This document shows positions 7,459-15,414 of a stretch of 34,015 nt of DNA, piece by piece. The stretch is from an uncultured Lachnospiraceae bacterium (GTDB taxonomy: Bacteria > Bacillota > Clostridia > Lachnospirales > Lachnospiraceae), in assembly GCA_944380095.1 (NCBI GenBank), contig CALWGP010000014.1:1-34015 (forward strand). Reading direction: 5' to 3'. Positions within the stretch are counted from its first letter, which is position 1. Every line of letters starts with the position of its first letter. The translations under genes and the position numbers were made by a program. The notes under the pieces were generated by a model. That model did not search any database and was not told the DNA's origin. It saw only the letters and a list, made by a program, of their open reading frames with translations.

Positions 7459-8041
7459 CAAAAGAGTTGTGATACTGACAAGGGAGAGGGGGAAAATTTC
7501 CGCTTTTGCAAGAGGGGCAAGACGGCAGAACAGCAAATTCCTGGCGGCTGCAAGCCCGTTTGTTTTCGGCACCTTCCGGCTGCTGGAAGGAAAGAATTCC
7601 TGGTATGTCCAAGAGATTGCGGTTTCCAGCTATTTTGAGCCGCTGCGGACGGATTTTGAAGGCGCCTGCTACGGGATGTATTTCCTGGAACTGTGCGATT
7701 TCTGCACCCGGGAAAACAATGATGAAAAGGAGGTCCTCAAACTGCTGTATCAGTCGCTGCGGGCCCTGACCTGCCCTTCCCTGGACAGAAAGCTGGTACG
7801 GGCAGTTTTTGAAATCAAACTGGTGGTGGTAAACGGCGAATTTCCGGGGATTCCCACGCAAGGGTATGAAAATGACACCCTCTATGCCATTGGATTCATT
7901 GAAACCACCCCGGTGGAACGCCTTTACACCTTTACGGTGAGCGATTCCGTGCTGGCGCAGCTTGCAAAGGCGGCATCGGAATATCGCCAAAACGCGCTGC
8001 CGGGACGGTTTAAATCCCTGGAAGTACTGGAAAGTTTGTGA
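7397..8041 (+). CDS. recO: DNA repair protein RecO, short form
   Basis: RecO loads RecA on SSB-coated single-stranded DNA and anneals strands during RecFOR recombination repair. The N-terminal OB-fold is clear: MGLVLKAEPIGEYDKRVVIL, then GKISAFARGARRQNS and PFVFGTFRLLEG, which parallel the Bacillus protein. The helical middle follows (YFLELCDFCTRENNDE...). At 214 aa it is shorter than the usual 240-260 aa. It lacks the two Cys pairs (CxxC...CxxC) that form the zinc site in many RecO proteins: the corresponding stretch reads FPGIPTQGYENDTLY. ATG 7397 is preferred because it restores the residues before the OB-fold; ATG 7418 is possible. It overlaps the YqzL-like frame. Confidence 0.9.
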   Translation: MQDWVEVMGLVLKAEPIGEYDKRVVILTRERGKISAFARGARRQNSKFLAAASPFVFGTFRLLEGKNSWYVQEIAVSSYFEPLRTDFEGACYGMYFLELCDFCTRENNDEKEVLKLLYQSLRALTCPSLDRKLVRAVFEIKLVVVNGEFPGIPTQGYENDTLYAIGFIETTPVERLYTFTVSDSVLAQLAKAASEYRQNALPGRFKSLEVLESL

Positions 8042-8049
8042 AGTTAAGG

Positions 8050-8078
8050 TTGAAAAAGGCATTGGGGTCCGATATAAT
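8050..8078 (+). promoter_or_regulatory. Strong vegetative promoter for lipoprotein/glyQS
   Basis: TTGAAA (8050-8055) and a perfect TATAAT (8073-8078) are separated by exactly 17 bases. They sit 9 bases after the recO stop and 57 bases before the lipoprotein start. This would start a new transcript carrying the lipoprotein and glyQS. Confidence 0.8.
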
Positions 8079-8135
8079 AAAAAAGATTGCAGAGACATAA
8101 AGAAAGAAGATCAATGAAAGAGGGGGGCAATCCGA

Positions 8136-8729
8136 ATGCGAAAGATCTTAACAGGGATCCTTATGATGATCTGCCTGTCGGCAGTCCTGTCCGGATGCGG
8201 AAGCGATCCCAAGGTGACGGAGACCACCATAGAAGTAAAGAAGAACGGCAGTGTGATTCATACCATTGTGGAGGATTTTTCAGAAGAATATTATGATTTG
8301 GAGGAGCTGACGGCACTGATGCTGGATTCCTGCGACGCCTACAACGCGGGCGCAGGCAAAAAGGCCGTTTCCGTAGGGGATGTGGAAGTATCGGACGGGG
8401 TGCTGACCGCGGTGATGACTTACGAAAGCGTTTCCGACTACGCTTCCTTTAACGGCCAGGCGCTGTTTGCGGGGAGTATCAAAGACGCTTACAACGCGGG
8501 CTATACGCTGGATGTGACGCTTCAGCCGGCCCGGGAAGGGGAAAGCCCCATTTCCAAGGACGATCTTTTGAATATGGGCGAAAAGAACCTGATCATCGTC
8601 CGGGAAGCCGTAGCGGTCAGGATGTGGGGAAAACCGCTTTACTACTCACAGGATGTGGAGCCGGCCGGGGACGCTAAGACTGTCCGGGTGACGGATCCCG
8701 ATATGCTTACCTATATTGTTTTTGACTGA
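8136..8729 (+). CDS. Small lipoprotein of unknown function
   Basis: This 197 aa protein carries a clean lipoprotein signal (MRKILTG, hydrophobic core, VLSGC with C21 lipidated), so it is anchored outside the cell. The mature part is acidic and predicted mixed alpha/beta: [20 protein letters not shown] at the start looks like a beta hairpin, followed by a helix ([19 protein letters not shown]). I do not recognise a named domain. AGGGGGG (8121-8127) precedes ATG 8136. It has its own promoter at 8050-8078 and lies 46 bases ahead of glyQS, so it interrupts the usual recO-glycyl synthetase neighbourhood. Confidence 0.85.
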   Translation: MRKILTGILMMICLSAVLSGCGSDPKVTETTIEVKKNGSVIHTIVEDFSEEYYDLEELTALMLDSCDAYNAGAGKKAVSVGDVEVSDGVLTAVMTYESVSDYASFNGQALFAGSIKDAYNAGYTLDVTLQPAREGESPISKDDLLNMGEKNLIIVREAVAVRMWGKPLYYSQDVEPAGDAKTVRVTDPDMLTYIVFD

Positions 8730-8775
8730 ACCTGTTTTACGGATAGATGAAATAAGGCATAAAAAGGAGAAAAAA

Positions 8776-10164
8776 ATGGAAAAATCAATGGAGAAAGTTG
8801 TGGCGCTGGCAAAAGCCAGAGGATTCGTTTATCCCGGATCCGAGATTTACGGAGGTCTTGCCAATACATGGGATTACGGCAACCTGGGCGTGGAGCTTAA
8901 GAATAATGTAAAGCGTGCCTGGTGGCAGAAATTCATTCAGGAAAATCCTTACAATGTGGGCGTGGACTGCGCCATCCTGATGAATCCCCAGACATGGGTT
9001 GCGTCCGGGCATCTGGGCGGATTTTCCGATCCTTTGATGGACTGCCGGGAATGCCATGAGCGCTTCCGGGCGGATAAGGTGATTGAAGATTTTGCCGCGG
9101 AAAACGGCATTGACCTGGGCGGGTCCGTGGACGGCTGGAGCCAGGAAGAGATGATGAACTTCATCAAGGAGCATAATGTTCCCTGCCCTACCTGCGGCAA
9201 GCACAATTTTACGGATATCCGTCAGTTCAACCTGATGTTCAAGACCTTCCAGGGCGTGACGGAGGACGCCAAGAGCACCGTATATCTGCGTCCCGAAACG
9301 GCCCAGGGCATTTTTGTAAACTTCAAGAACGTACAGCGCACTTCCAGAAAGAAAATCCCTTTCGGAATCGGGCAGATCGGCAAATCCTTCCGCAACGAGA
9401 TTACGCCCGGCAACTTCACTTTCCGGACCAGGGAGTTTGAGCAGATGGAACTGGAGTTTTTCTGCGAACCGGATACGGACCTGGAATGGTTTGCATACTG
9501 GAAGCAGTTCTGCATTGACTGGCTGCAGAAGCTGGGCATCAAACCGGAAGAGATGCGGGTCAGGGACCATGAACCCGAGGAACTTTCCTTCTACTCCAAA
9601 GCTACCACGGATATTGAATTTTTATTCCCCTTCGGCTGGGGCGAACTGTGGGGGATTGCGGACCGGACCAACTATGATTTAAGCCGTCATGCGGAAGTGT
9701 CCGGCCAGGATCTTTCCTACTTCGACGATACGAAAAACGAAAAGTACATCCCCTATGTCATCGAACCTTCCCTGGGTGCGGACCGGGTGGTCCTGGCATT
9801 CCTTTGCGCGGCTTACGACGAAGAAGAACTGGAAGGCGGGGATATGCGCACGGTGCTCCGGTTCCATCCGGCGCTTGCCCCGGTGAAAATCGGCGTCCTT
9901 CCCCTTTCCAAGAAGCTGAATGAAGGCGCGGAAAAAATTTACGCCCAGCTGTGCAAAAAGTATAACTGCGAATTTGACGACAGGGGCAATATCGGCAAAC
10001 GGTATCGCAGGCAGGATGAGATCGGTACGCCGTTTTGCGTTACATACGATTTTGACTCCGAGACGGACGGCTGCGTGACCGTGCGCTTCCGGGACAGTAT
10101 GGAACAGGAACGCGTGGCGATTGCGGATCTGGACGCGTATTTTGCCGACAAGTTCACATTTTAA
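8776..10164 (+). CDS. glyQS: Glycyl-tRNA synthetase, single-chain dimeric type
   Basis: This class II enzyme charges tRNA-Gly with glycine. It is the alpha2-type single polypeptide of 462 aa, not the split GlyQ/GlyS tetramer of Bacillus. Seen features: the N-terminal [12 protein letters not shown]...WDYGNLG signature; an insert with CREC and CPTC pairs that probably binds zinc; [11 protein letters not shown]; class II motif 2 (GKSFRNEI with [14 protein letters not shown]); motif 3 [14 protein letters not shown]; and a C-terminal anticodon-binding domain beginning near [11 protein letters not shown]. Start ATG 8776 has AAGGAGA 5 bases upstream; the longer open frame from 8716 is not needed. 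Only 46 bases separate it from the lipoprotein, so there is no room for a T-box leader. A weak TTGACT at 8722-8727 has no good -10 partner. Confidence 0.97.
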   Translation: MEKSMEKVVALAKARGFVYPGSEIYGGLANTWDYGNLGVELKNNVKRAWWQKFIQENPYNVGVDCAILMNPQTWVASGHLGGFSDPLMDCRECHERFRADKVIEDFAAENGIDLGGSVDGWSQEEMMNFIKEHNVPCPTCGKHNFTDIRQFNLMFKTFQGVTEDAKSTVYLRPETAQGIFVNFKNVQRTSRKKIPFGIGQIGKSFRNEITPGNFTFRTREFEQMELEFFCEPDTDLEWFAYWKQFCIDWLQKLGIKPEEMRVRDHEPEELSFYSKATTDIEFLFPFGWGELWGIADRTNYDLSRHAEVSGQDLSYFDDTKNEKYIPYVIEPSLGADRVVLAFLCAAYDEEELEGGDMRTVLRFHPALAPVKIGVLPLSKKLNEGAEKIYAQLCKKYNCEFDDRGNIGKRYRRQDEIGTPFCVTYDFDSETDGCVTVRFRDSMEQERVAIADLDAYFADKFTF

Positions 10165-10183
10165 ATGTAACAGGCTTTGAAAA

Positions 10184-10226
10184 GTGCTGCTGTGCGGATT
10201 GTGTCATCCGTCCGGCAGCACATTTT
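10184..10226 (+). terminator. Probable rho-independent terminator after glyQS
   Basis: GTGCTGC (10184-10190) pairs with GCAGCAC (10215-10221), and inside it CGGAT (10195-10199) pairs with ATCCG (10206-10210) around a 6-base loop; a 4-base internal mismatch separates the stems. It is followed by the short T-tract ATTTT. It starts 20 bases after the glyQS stop. The T-tract is weak, so read-through into the chaperone pair is possible. Confidence 0.55.
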
Positions 10227-10260
10227 GCATCTAAAAACCGCTTTCGAAGGAGGATGGGGT

Positions 10261-13200
10261 ATGGAGGAAAGAAAAGCGTTCCTTGTGCTGGGCGCCCAGC
10301 CCGGGGACGGGGAAGAAGCCATAAAGGCGGCATATCGTAAAAAGTTAAAGCTTGTAAACCCGGAAGATGACCCGAAGGGATTTCAAGAGCTTCGGGAAGC
10401 GTATGAAACCGCGCTGGAATGGATCAGAAAGCCGCAAAAGCAGCAGGAAGGACAGGACGACAGCCCTTCCGGCCTTTTTATGCAGAAGGTAGGGGCGCTG
10501 TATGATTCCCTGGAAAAAAGACAGGACGAAAAAGCATGGGACAGCCTGTTTTCGGATCCTGCCTTTGTGGATCTGGAGGAGGAAGAAAACTGCAGGAAGA
10601 AGCTCTTTGGCTGGCTGATGAGCCATTACTATCTGCCTACGCAGATCTGGAAAACGCTGGACCGCCATCTTTTTATCGAGAGGGACAAAGAGAGGCTGAA
10701 GGAAGAATATCCCGCGGACTTTGTGGGTTTTTTGGTACAGAAAGTCCGGGAAGGCGAAGGGTTTTCCTTTGAACAGATCCAGGGGGAAGACGGGGCGGAC
10801 ATAGACGGCTGGATTTGTTTGCTGATCAAGGCCGGACGGGAAGAACGGGAAAACCGGGACGACGCATTGGAAGAAACCCTTAGGGAGGCGAAGGAAAAGA
10901 AGCTGACCCATCCGGACCTGGTTATGACAAAAGCCAGACTGCGGCTGCGGCAGGGAAGGCAGGAAGAGGGCGACCGCATTGTGCAGGCATTGCTGGAAGG
11001 AGATTTCGGACAGTGCGTTAACGTGATGTTCCAGGCCGCGGAGTATTACCGGGACAGCCACAGGCAGGAGAGGGCTTTTGGCCTCTATGAAAAACTGCTG
11101 GAAAAGATGCCGGGGCATTATATGGCTAACCGGAGGATGGCGCAGCATTATCTTGAGCTGGAAGACTATGGGCAGGCCAAAAAGTATGTAAACGTGCTGC
11201 TGACCTACCCGATGGACGAAGAGACAAAGGAATTGACCCAAAAAGTCAATGAAGGGCTGTCGGCCTATCTTCTTAAGACCCTTTCCGAAAACCCGGATGA
11301 TTTTGGCGCAAAGATGGAGCTTGGCTGGTGTTATCTGCAGGAGGATAAGCCTAGGGAAGCCATCGCCCTGATCGAAGGGACGGTCCCTTTGGCCGGTCAG
11401 GAAAAGGACTATGTAAATCTGGCGGGCAAATCCTATTACGCGGCCGGGCGGTATGACGAGGCGCAGCCAAAGATTTTAAGATGGATTGACCTTCTGAAGG
11501 AAGGGATGGAAAGTCCCCAGACGACGCAGGAGAGGGACCGGGAGCGGCTGGCGGCCGCCTGGTCCATGCTGGCGGAGATTGCGGCCCGCCGGGGGAAGGA
11601 TGCGCTGTCAGGACAGAAGGATGCCTTTTATGAGCAGGCGTTTTCCTATCTGGATCTGGCGGGACAGTCCTGCTACGCCGTCGCCCAGGATTATACCAGG
11701 GCACGGCTGTATCTGGAATGGGAGCGGTATGAGGACTGCCTTACAGTCTGTGACGGACTGACGGAGCGCTATCCGAAATTCGGAGCCGTCCGCGTGCTGC
11801 ACCAGCAGGCGTGCGCAAAGCTTTTTGACGCCTCCGGCGTGATAGGGGATTATTATGCCCTGCTGGAGCTGATCCCTTCCTATGCCGGTTCCCGGGAACT
11901 GGCGGCCGAGGTTTTTTATCAGCTCAGACAGCAAAAGGAGCTGGAAGAGCTGCTAGACAGGGCAAAAGAAGCGGGCGTCTTGACTGCGGAACTGAAACGG
12001 TACCGGTTCCTTTTGATGGCGGACGGGGCAAAAACGAAACAAGAGCTTCTGGATGCGCTGGAATATGCCAGAGACGTATACAACCAGGGCGAAAAAGAAG
12101 GCTGGGACGACAGGAAAAAGGCGGAGTTTTACGCCCTGCGGGCGAGGAATTACTGGAGGATACAGGCAGTGGACACAGCGCTGCAGCTGATTGAAAAAGC
12201 CATTGCCCTAACGCCAAAAGAAACGGAATTTTGGTATATCAAAGCGGGCCTGCTGAAGGACAAAGGGGATTGGGAAAAGGCGCTTTCGCTCTATCTGGAG
12301 TGTAAAAGCGACTATGATGAAACTTCCCATTTTTACGCCAATGTGGGAGAATGCTACGATGCCCTTGGCAAAAAGGAGGAAGCCCTTTTGTGGCTTCAGA
12401 AAGCGGCGCAGATGGATGAGGACAACGCCGCCGTCCGGGCCCGGATTTTAAGAATTTTTACGGCGCAGCCCCAAAGGCTGGAAGAGGAAACGGTACGAAA
12501 AAAGGCCGTGAAGTATGCGCGCCAGATGACCCTAAGCGGCGGCAGCGCCTGGTACTGGATCGAAAGCGGCCTTTTCTATATGGCCCTGCACGACTATGCG
12601 CAGGCGGCCGCAAACTTTGAAGAGGCAGTAGCGGCGGATCCCCAGGATCCTTTCGCCCACAGCAATCTGGCCCGCGCTTACCGCCTTTTGGACAGGACGC
12701 AGGAAGCGCTGTCGGAAGCCAAAATGGCGGTCGAGTATAGGGAACGAAATCCTGCGCCCTGGCATGGGGAAGTATTGACGGACGTCTTGCGCCAGCGGCA
12801 CGAATACGGCCCTGCGCTGGAAGCCTGCCTGGAAAACTGGAAGCGTTTCCCCAAACAGCGGGCCGGCTTTCTCTATCCTTTGATCGAGCTGTATTGTATT
12901 GAGGGAAAATGGGAGCAGGCCATGGAAAAAATCGGGGAACTTTATCCGGAAAAGAGCAAGGAGTATGTTTCGGCGGCCGTGCGGACCTACTGTCTGTCCG
13001 GCTTCTGGAAACAGGCCGCCCGCTATGTGCGCTTCTGTTACCCCGGGGCCGGCTTTGGCCTGGCCGAGCTGCACAGCCGGATGGCGAAGCTTTACTGGCA
13101 CCAAGGAAAGTTAAGAAACGCTGTAGCCTGCATGAAATCGGCCCTTCGTTATCAGCCTGCAGACAGCCCTGCCTATGCCGAGTACTGTATGCAGGCGGCG

Positions 13201-13587
13201 GATATCTGGTTTTATCTGGGCAAAAAGGAAAAGGCTGCGGCCATGGTCCGGAAAGCATACCCGAAGGAGGAGTCAGGAAAGCGGGAAAAACCGGCAGGCC
13301 TGCAGGACTTAAGGCAGCTGTATGAATATGGTACCCGCTGCCTGTACCGGGGAGAACTGTCAGAAGCCCTTGCCGTAGCGGAATATATGGAAACAAATCC
13401 CCGCTGCGTAGACTGCGTTTACGGGTTCTGCACAGACGCCAGAGAACTGAAGGCGGGAATTTTAACGGCCCGGGGGGATTTTGCGGGCGCGGTAAAACTG
13501 CTGGAGGAAATCCGAAAGGAGAGTCCGATGGATCTTGACGTAAAAATGAAAATTTCCCTCCTGAAAAAGAAAGGAGGCATCCGATGA
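10261..13587 (+). CDS. J-like/TPR co-chaperone protein partnered with HscC
   Basis: This 1108 aa cytosolic protein starts with a J-domain-like helix bundle (residues 4-52): AFLVLGAQPGDGEEAIKAAY, RKKLKLVNPEDDP and FQELREAYETAL occupy the positions of J helices I-III. The HPD tripeptide needed to stimulate Hsp70 ATPase is replaced by NPE (33-35). The rest is helical and rich in TPR repeats, clear at about residues 250-320, 635-735 and 759-834 (for example DYAQAAANFEEAVAADPQDP), forming a likely peptide- or protein-binding superhelix. AAGGAGG is 7 bases before ATG 10261; upstream in-frame codons to 10177 cross the terminator and are not used. Its stop overlaps the hscC start as ATGA, so the products are made together. 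The partnership is inferred from this coupling and from the E. coli HscC system, which also has J-like partners. Confidence 0.87.
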   Translation: MEERKAFLVLGAQPGDGEEAIKAAYRKKLKLVNPEDDPKGFQELREAYETALEWIRKPQKQQEGQDDSPSGLFMQKVGALYDSLEKRQDEKAWDSLFSDPAFVDLEEEENCRKKLFGWLMSHYYLPTQIWKTLDRHLFIERDKERLKEEYPADFVGFLVQKVREGEGFSFEQIQGEDGADIDGWICLLIKAGREERENRDDALEETLREAKEKKLTHPDLVMTKARLRLRQGRQEEGDRIVQALLEGDFGQCVNVMFQAAEYYRDSHRQERAFGLYEKLLEKMPGHYMANRRMAQHYLELEDYGQAKKYVNVLLTYPMDEETKELTQKVNEGLSAYLLKTLSENPDDFGAKMELGWCYLQEDKPREAIALIEGTVPLAGQEKDYVNLAGKSYYAAGRYDEAQPKILRWIDLLKEGMESPQTTQERDRERLAAAWSMLAEIAARRGKDALSGQKDAFYEQAFSYLDLAGQSCYAVAQDYTRARLYLEWERYEDCLTVCDGLTERYPKFGAVRVLHQQACAKLFDASGVIGDYYALLELIPSYAGSRELAAEVFYQLRQQKELEELLDRAKEAGVLTAELKRYRFLLMADGAKTKQELLDALEYARDVYNQGEKEGWDDRKKAEFYALRARNYWRIQAVDTALQLIEKAIALTPKETEFWYIKAGLLKDKGDWEKALSLYLECKSDYDETSHFYANVGECYDALGKKEEALLWLQKAAQMDEDNAAVRARILRIFTAQPQRLEEETVRKKAVKYARQMTLSGGSAWYWIESGLFYMALHDYAQAAANFEEAVAADPQDPFAHSNLARAYRLLDRTQEALSEAKMAVEYRERNPAPWHGEVLTDVLRQRHEYGPALEACLENWKRFPKQRAGFLYPLIELYCIEGKWEQAMEKIGELYPEKSKEYVSAAVRTYCLSGFWKQAARYVRFCYPGAGFGLAELHSRMAKLYWHQGKLRNAVACMKSALRYQPADSPAYAEYCMQAADIWFYLGKKEKAAAMVRKAYPKEESGKREKPAGLQDLRQLYEYGTRCLYRGELSEALAVAEYMETNPRCVDCVYGFCTDARELKAGILTARGDFAGAVKLLEEIRKESPMDLDVKMKISLLKKKGGIR

Positions 13588-15281
13588 TCATAGGGATCGA
13601 CCTGGGAACGACCAACAGTCTGGCAGCCTGTTTTACAAAAGACGGTCCCGTTATCATTCCAAACCGCCAGGGAAAGCGGCTGACGCCTTCCGCCGTCAGC
13701 GTGGACAGCGAAGGAAACGTCTATGTGGGGGACGCCGCAAAAGAGCGGCAGGCCCTGTATCCGGATACGGTGGCGGTGTCCTTTAAAAGAAGCATGGGGA
13801 CGGACCGGGAATACCGTCTGGGAGGGCGCAAATTCCGGGCGGAAGAACTTTCCAGCCTGGTACTGCGTTCCTTAAAGGAAGACGCGGAGGCTTTCCTGGG
13901 GGAGCCGGTAACGGAAGCGGTGATCAGCGTGCCGGCCTATTTCGACGACAGGCGCAGGAAGGCCACGAAGCTGGCAGGAGAGCTGGCGGGGCTGAAAGTG
14001 GAGCGCATTGTCAGCGAGCCCACGGCCGCAGCCGTGGCCTACGGGCTGTATGAACGCAGGGAAAACACCCGTTTCCTGGTTTTTGACCTGGGCGGCGGCA
14101 CCTTCGACGTTTCGATCCTGGAGCTTTACGACCAGATCCTGGAAGTGCGGGCCGTGGCCGGGGACAATTACCTGGGCGGGGATGATTTTACCGAAGTCCT
14201 GATGAAACTGTTCTGCCAGAAAACAGGGAAAAGAATAGAGCAGCTTACGCTGCGGGACCGGATCCGCCTTTTTGGGGCCTGCGAACGTGCCAAACGGAAT
14301 TTAAACGAGGTTAGCGTGACGGAAATCGGCTGCAGCCTGGAAGGGGAATCGGGAGAAATTAAAAAGGTGCAGGCCGAAATTTCCTGCCGGGAGTACGAAA
14401 AAGCCTGCGAAGACTTGCTGGAAAAAATCCGCCAGCCCGTAAAAAGAAGCCTTTCGGACGCAAGGCTCAAGCTTTCGGATATCGACGTGGTGGTACTGGT
14501 GGGAGGGGCCACCCGCCTTAACATCGTAAGGGACTTCCTCATCCGTATGCTGCGCAAATTCCCGGACCGCAATATTAACCCGGATGAGGCGGTGGCCCTG
14601 GGCGCTGCGGTTTCGGCGGCCATGAAGGAGAGAAGGAAAGAAGTCCGGGAAGTAATCCTTACCGACGTCTGCTCTTTTACCCTGGGGACGGAAGTCTGCG
14701 TGGATCTTGGAAACGGCAGGAAGGAAGGAGGGCATTTCTGCCCGATCATTGAACGAAACACGGTCATCCCGGCCAGCCGGACACAGCGTTTTTATACGGC
14801 AAACGACGGCCAGGAAAGGATCCGGGTCCGGGTGCTGCAGGGCGAGAGCCGTTTTGCGGCCAATAATCTGTACCTGGGGGAACTGGAGGCGGAGGTGCCA
14901 AAGGGGCCCGCGGGCAAAGAGGGCGTGGACGTTACCTATACCTATGATATCAATTCCATCCTGGAAGTGGAGGCCCATGTGATCTCCACGGACAAAAGGG
15001 AAAAGCTGATCATCCAGGGAAAGGACAACCGGATGAGCCGGGAGGAAATCGAAGCCAGGATGAAAGAACTTTCCTACCTGAAAATACAGCCAGGGGACAG
15101 GGAAGAAAACCGGGTGGTCCTTCTGCGGGCGGAGAAGGCCTATGAAGAGCTGCTGGGAGAAGAAAGAAGGACACTTGAATACAGAATAGAAAAATTCGAA
15201 GAATCGTTGAAAAGCGACAATCGTGACAAAATAAGGGAAGAAAGAGAAAAACTGATTGAATTGCTGGATGAGCTTTGGTAA
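13584..15281 (+). CDS. hscC: HscC-type Hsp70 chaperone
   Basis: This 565 aa Hsp70 matches the length and sequence style of E. coli HscC (about 556 aa) more than DnaK (about 610-640). The ATPase domain (1-350) has IGIDLGTTNS (3-12), K68 at the phosphate-transfer position, EPTAAA (145-150), DLGGGTFDVS (168-177) and VGGATRLNIV (306-315). HscC-like blocks include ELSSLVLRSLKEDAEAFL (88-105) and VREVILTDVCSFTLGTEV (354-371). A beta substrate-binding domain (about 355-475, with IIERNTVIPASR) and a short helical lid follow. DnaK's long disordered tail is missing. AAAGGAGG (13570-13577) and the ATGA overlap couple it to the J-like/TPR gene. No grpE or dnaJ is nearby. Substrates are unknown; HscC proteins are usually dedicated rather than housekeeping chaperones. 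Confidence 0.93.
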   Translation: MIIGIDLGTTNSLAACFTKDGPVIIPNRQGKRLTPSAVSVDSEGNVYVGDAAKERQALYPDTVAVSFKRSMGTDREYRLGGRKFRAEELSSLVLRSLKEDAEAFLGEPVTEAVISVPAYFDDRRRKATKLAGELAGLKVERIVSEPTAAAVAYGLYERRENTRFLVFDLGGGTFDVSILELYDQILEVRAVAGDNYLGGDDFTEVLMKLFCQKTGKRIEQLTLRDRIRLFGACERAKRNLNEVSVTEIGCSLEGESGEIKKVQAEISCREYEKACEDLLEKIRQPVKRSLSDARLKLSDIDVVVLVGGATRLNIVRDFLIRMLRKFPDRNINPDEAVALGAAVSAAMKERRKEVREVILTDVCSFTLGTEVCVDLGNGRKEGGHFCPIIERNTVIPASRTQRFYTANDGQERIRVRVLQGESRFAANNLYLGELEAEVPKGPAGKEGVDVTYTYDINSILEVEAHVISTDKREKLIIQGKDNRMSREEIEARMKELSYLKIQPGDREENRVVLLRAEKAYEELLGEERRTLEYRIEKFEESLKSDNRDKIREEREKLIELLDELW

Positions 15282-15332
15282 AATCCTACAATTTAAAAAC
15301 GTTAATTTTGTCATACATTGTGCAAATAGTTG

Positions 15333-15341
15333 TGTTATAAT
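15333..15341 (+). promoter_or_regulatory. Extended -10 promoter for ppdK
   Basis: TGTTATAAT at 15333-15341 is a perfect extended -10 element (TGnTATAAT). No good -35 hexamer sits at 16-18 bases; a TTGTCA at 15308-15313 is 22 bases away, too far for normal use. The upstream region is A/T-rich (15281-15330). It lies 73 bases before the ppdK start, leaving a leader of about 65 bases. Confidence 0.65.
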
Positions 15342-15414
15342 AAACCCAGCAGGCGGGCGTCTGCCCTGATGCGCGCTGCACACACCATATCAAGTTCAAA
15401 GGGGGAACTGACCA

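Noticed and set aside
8730..8775. T-box riboswitch before glyQS (and before hisS at 30582-30647)
   Set aside because: Both gaps are far too short (46 and 66 bases) to hold a T-box leader, and no T-box sequence is visible.
12458..13657. 399-codon open frame on the - strand
   Set aside because: Antisense to the J-like/TPR gene, Arg/Pro/Ser-rich, no domain.
15308..15341. TTGTCA paired with TATAAT as the ppdK promoter
   Set aside because: The spacer is 22 bases, too long; the extended -10 alone explains the site better.
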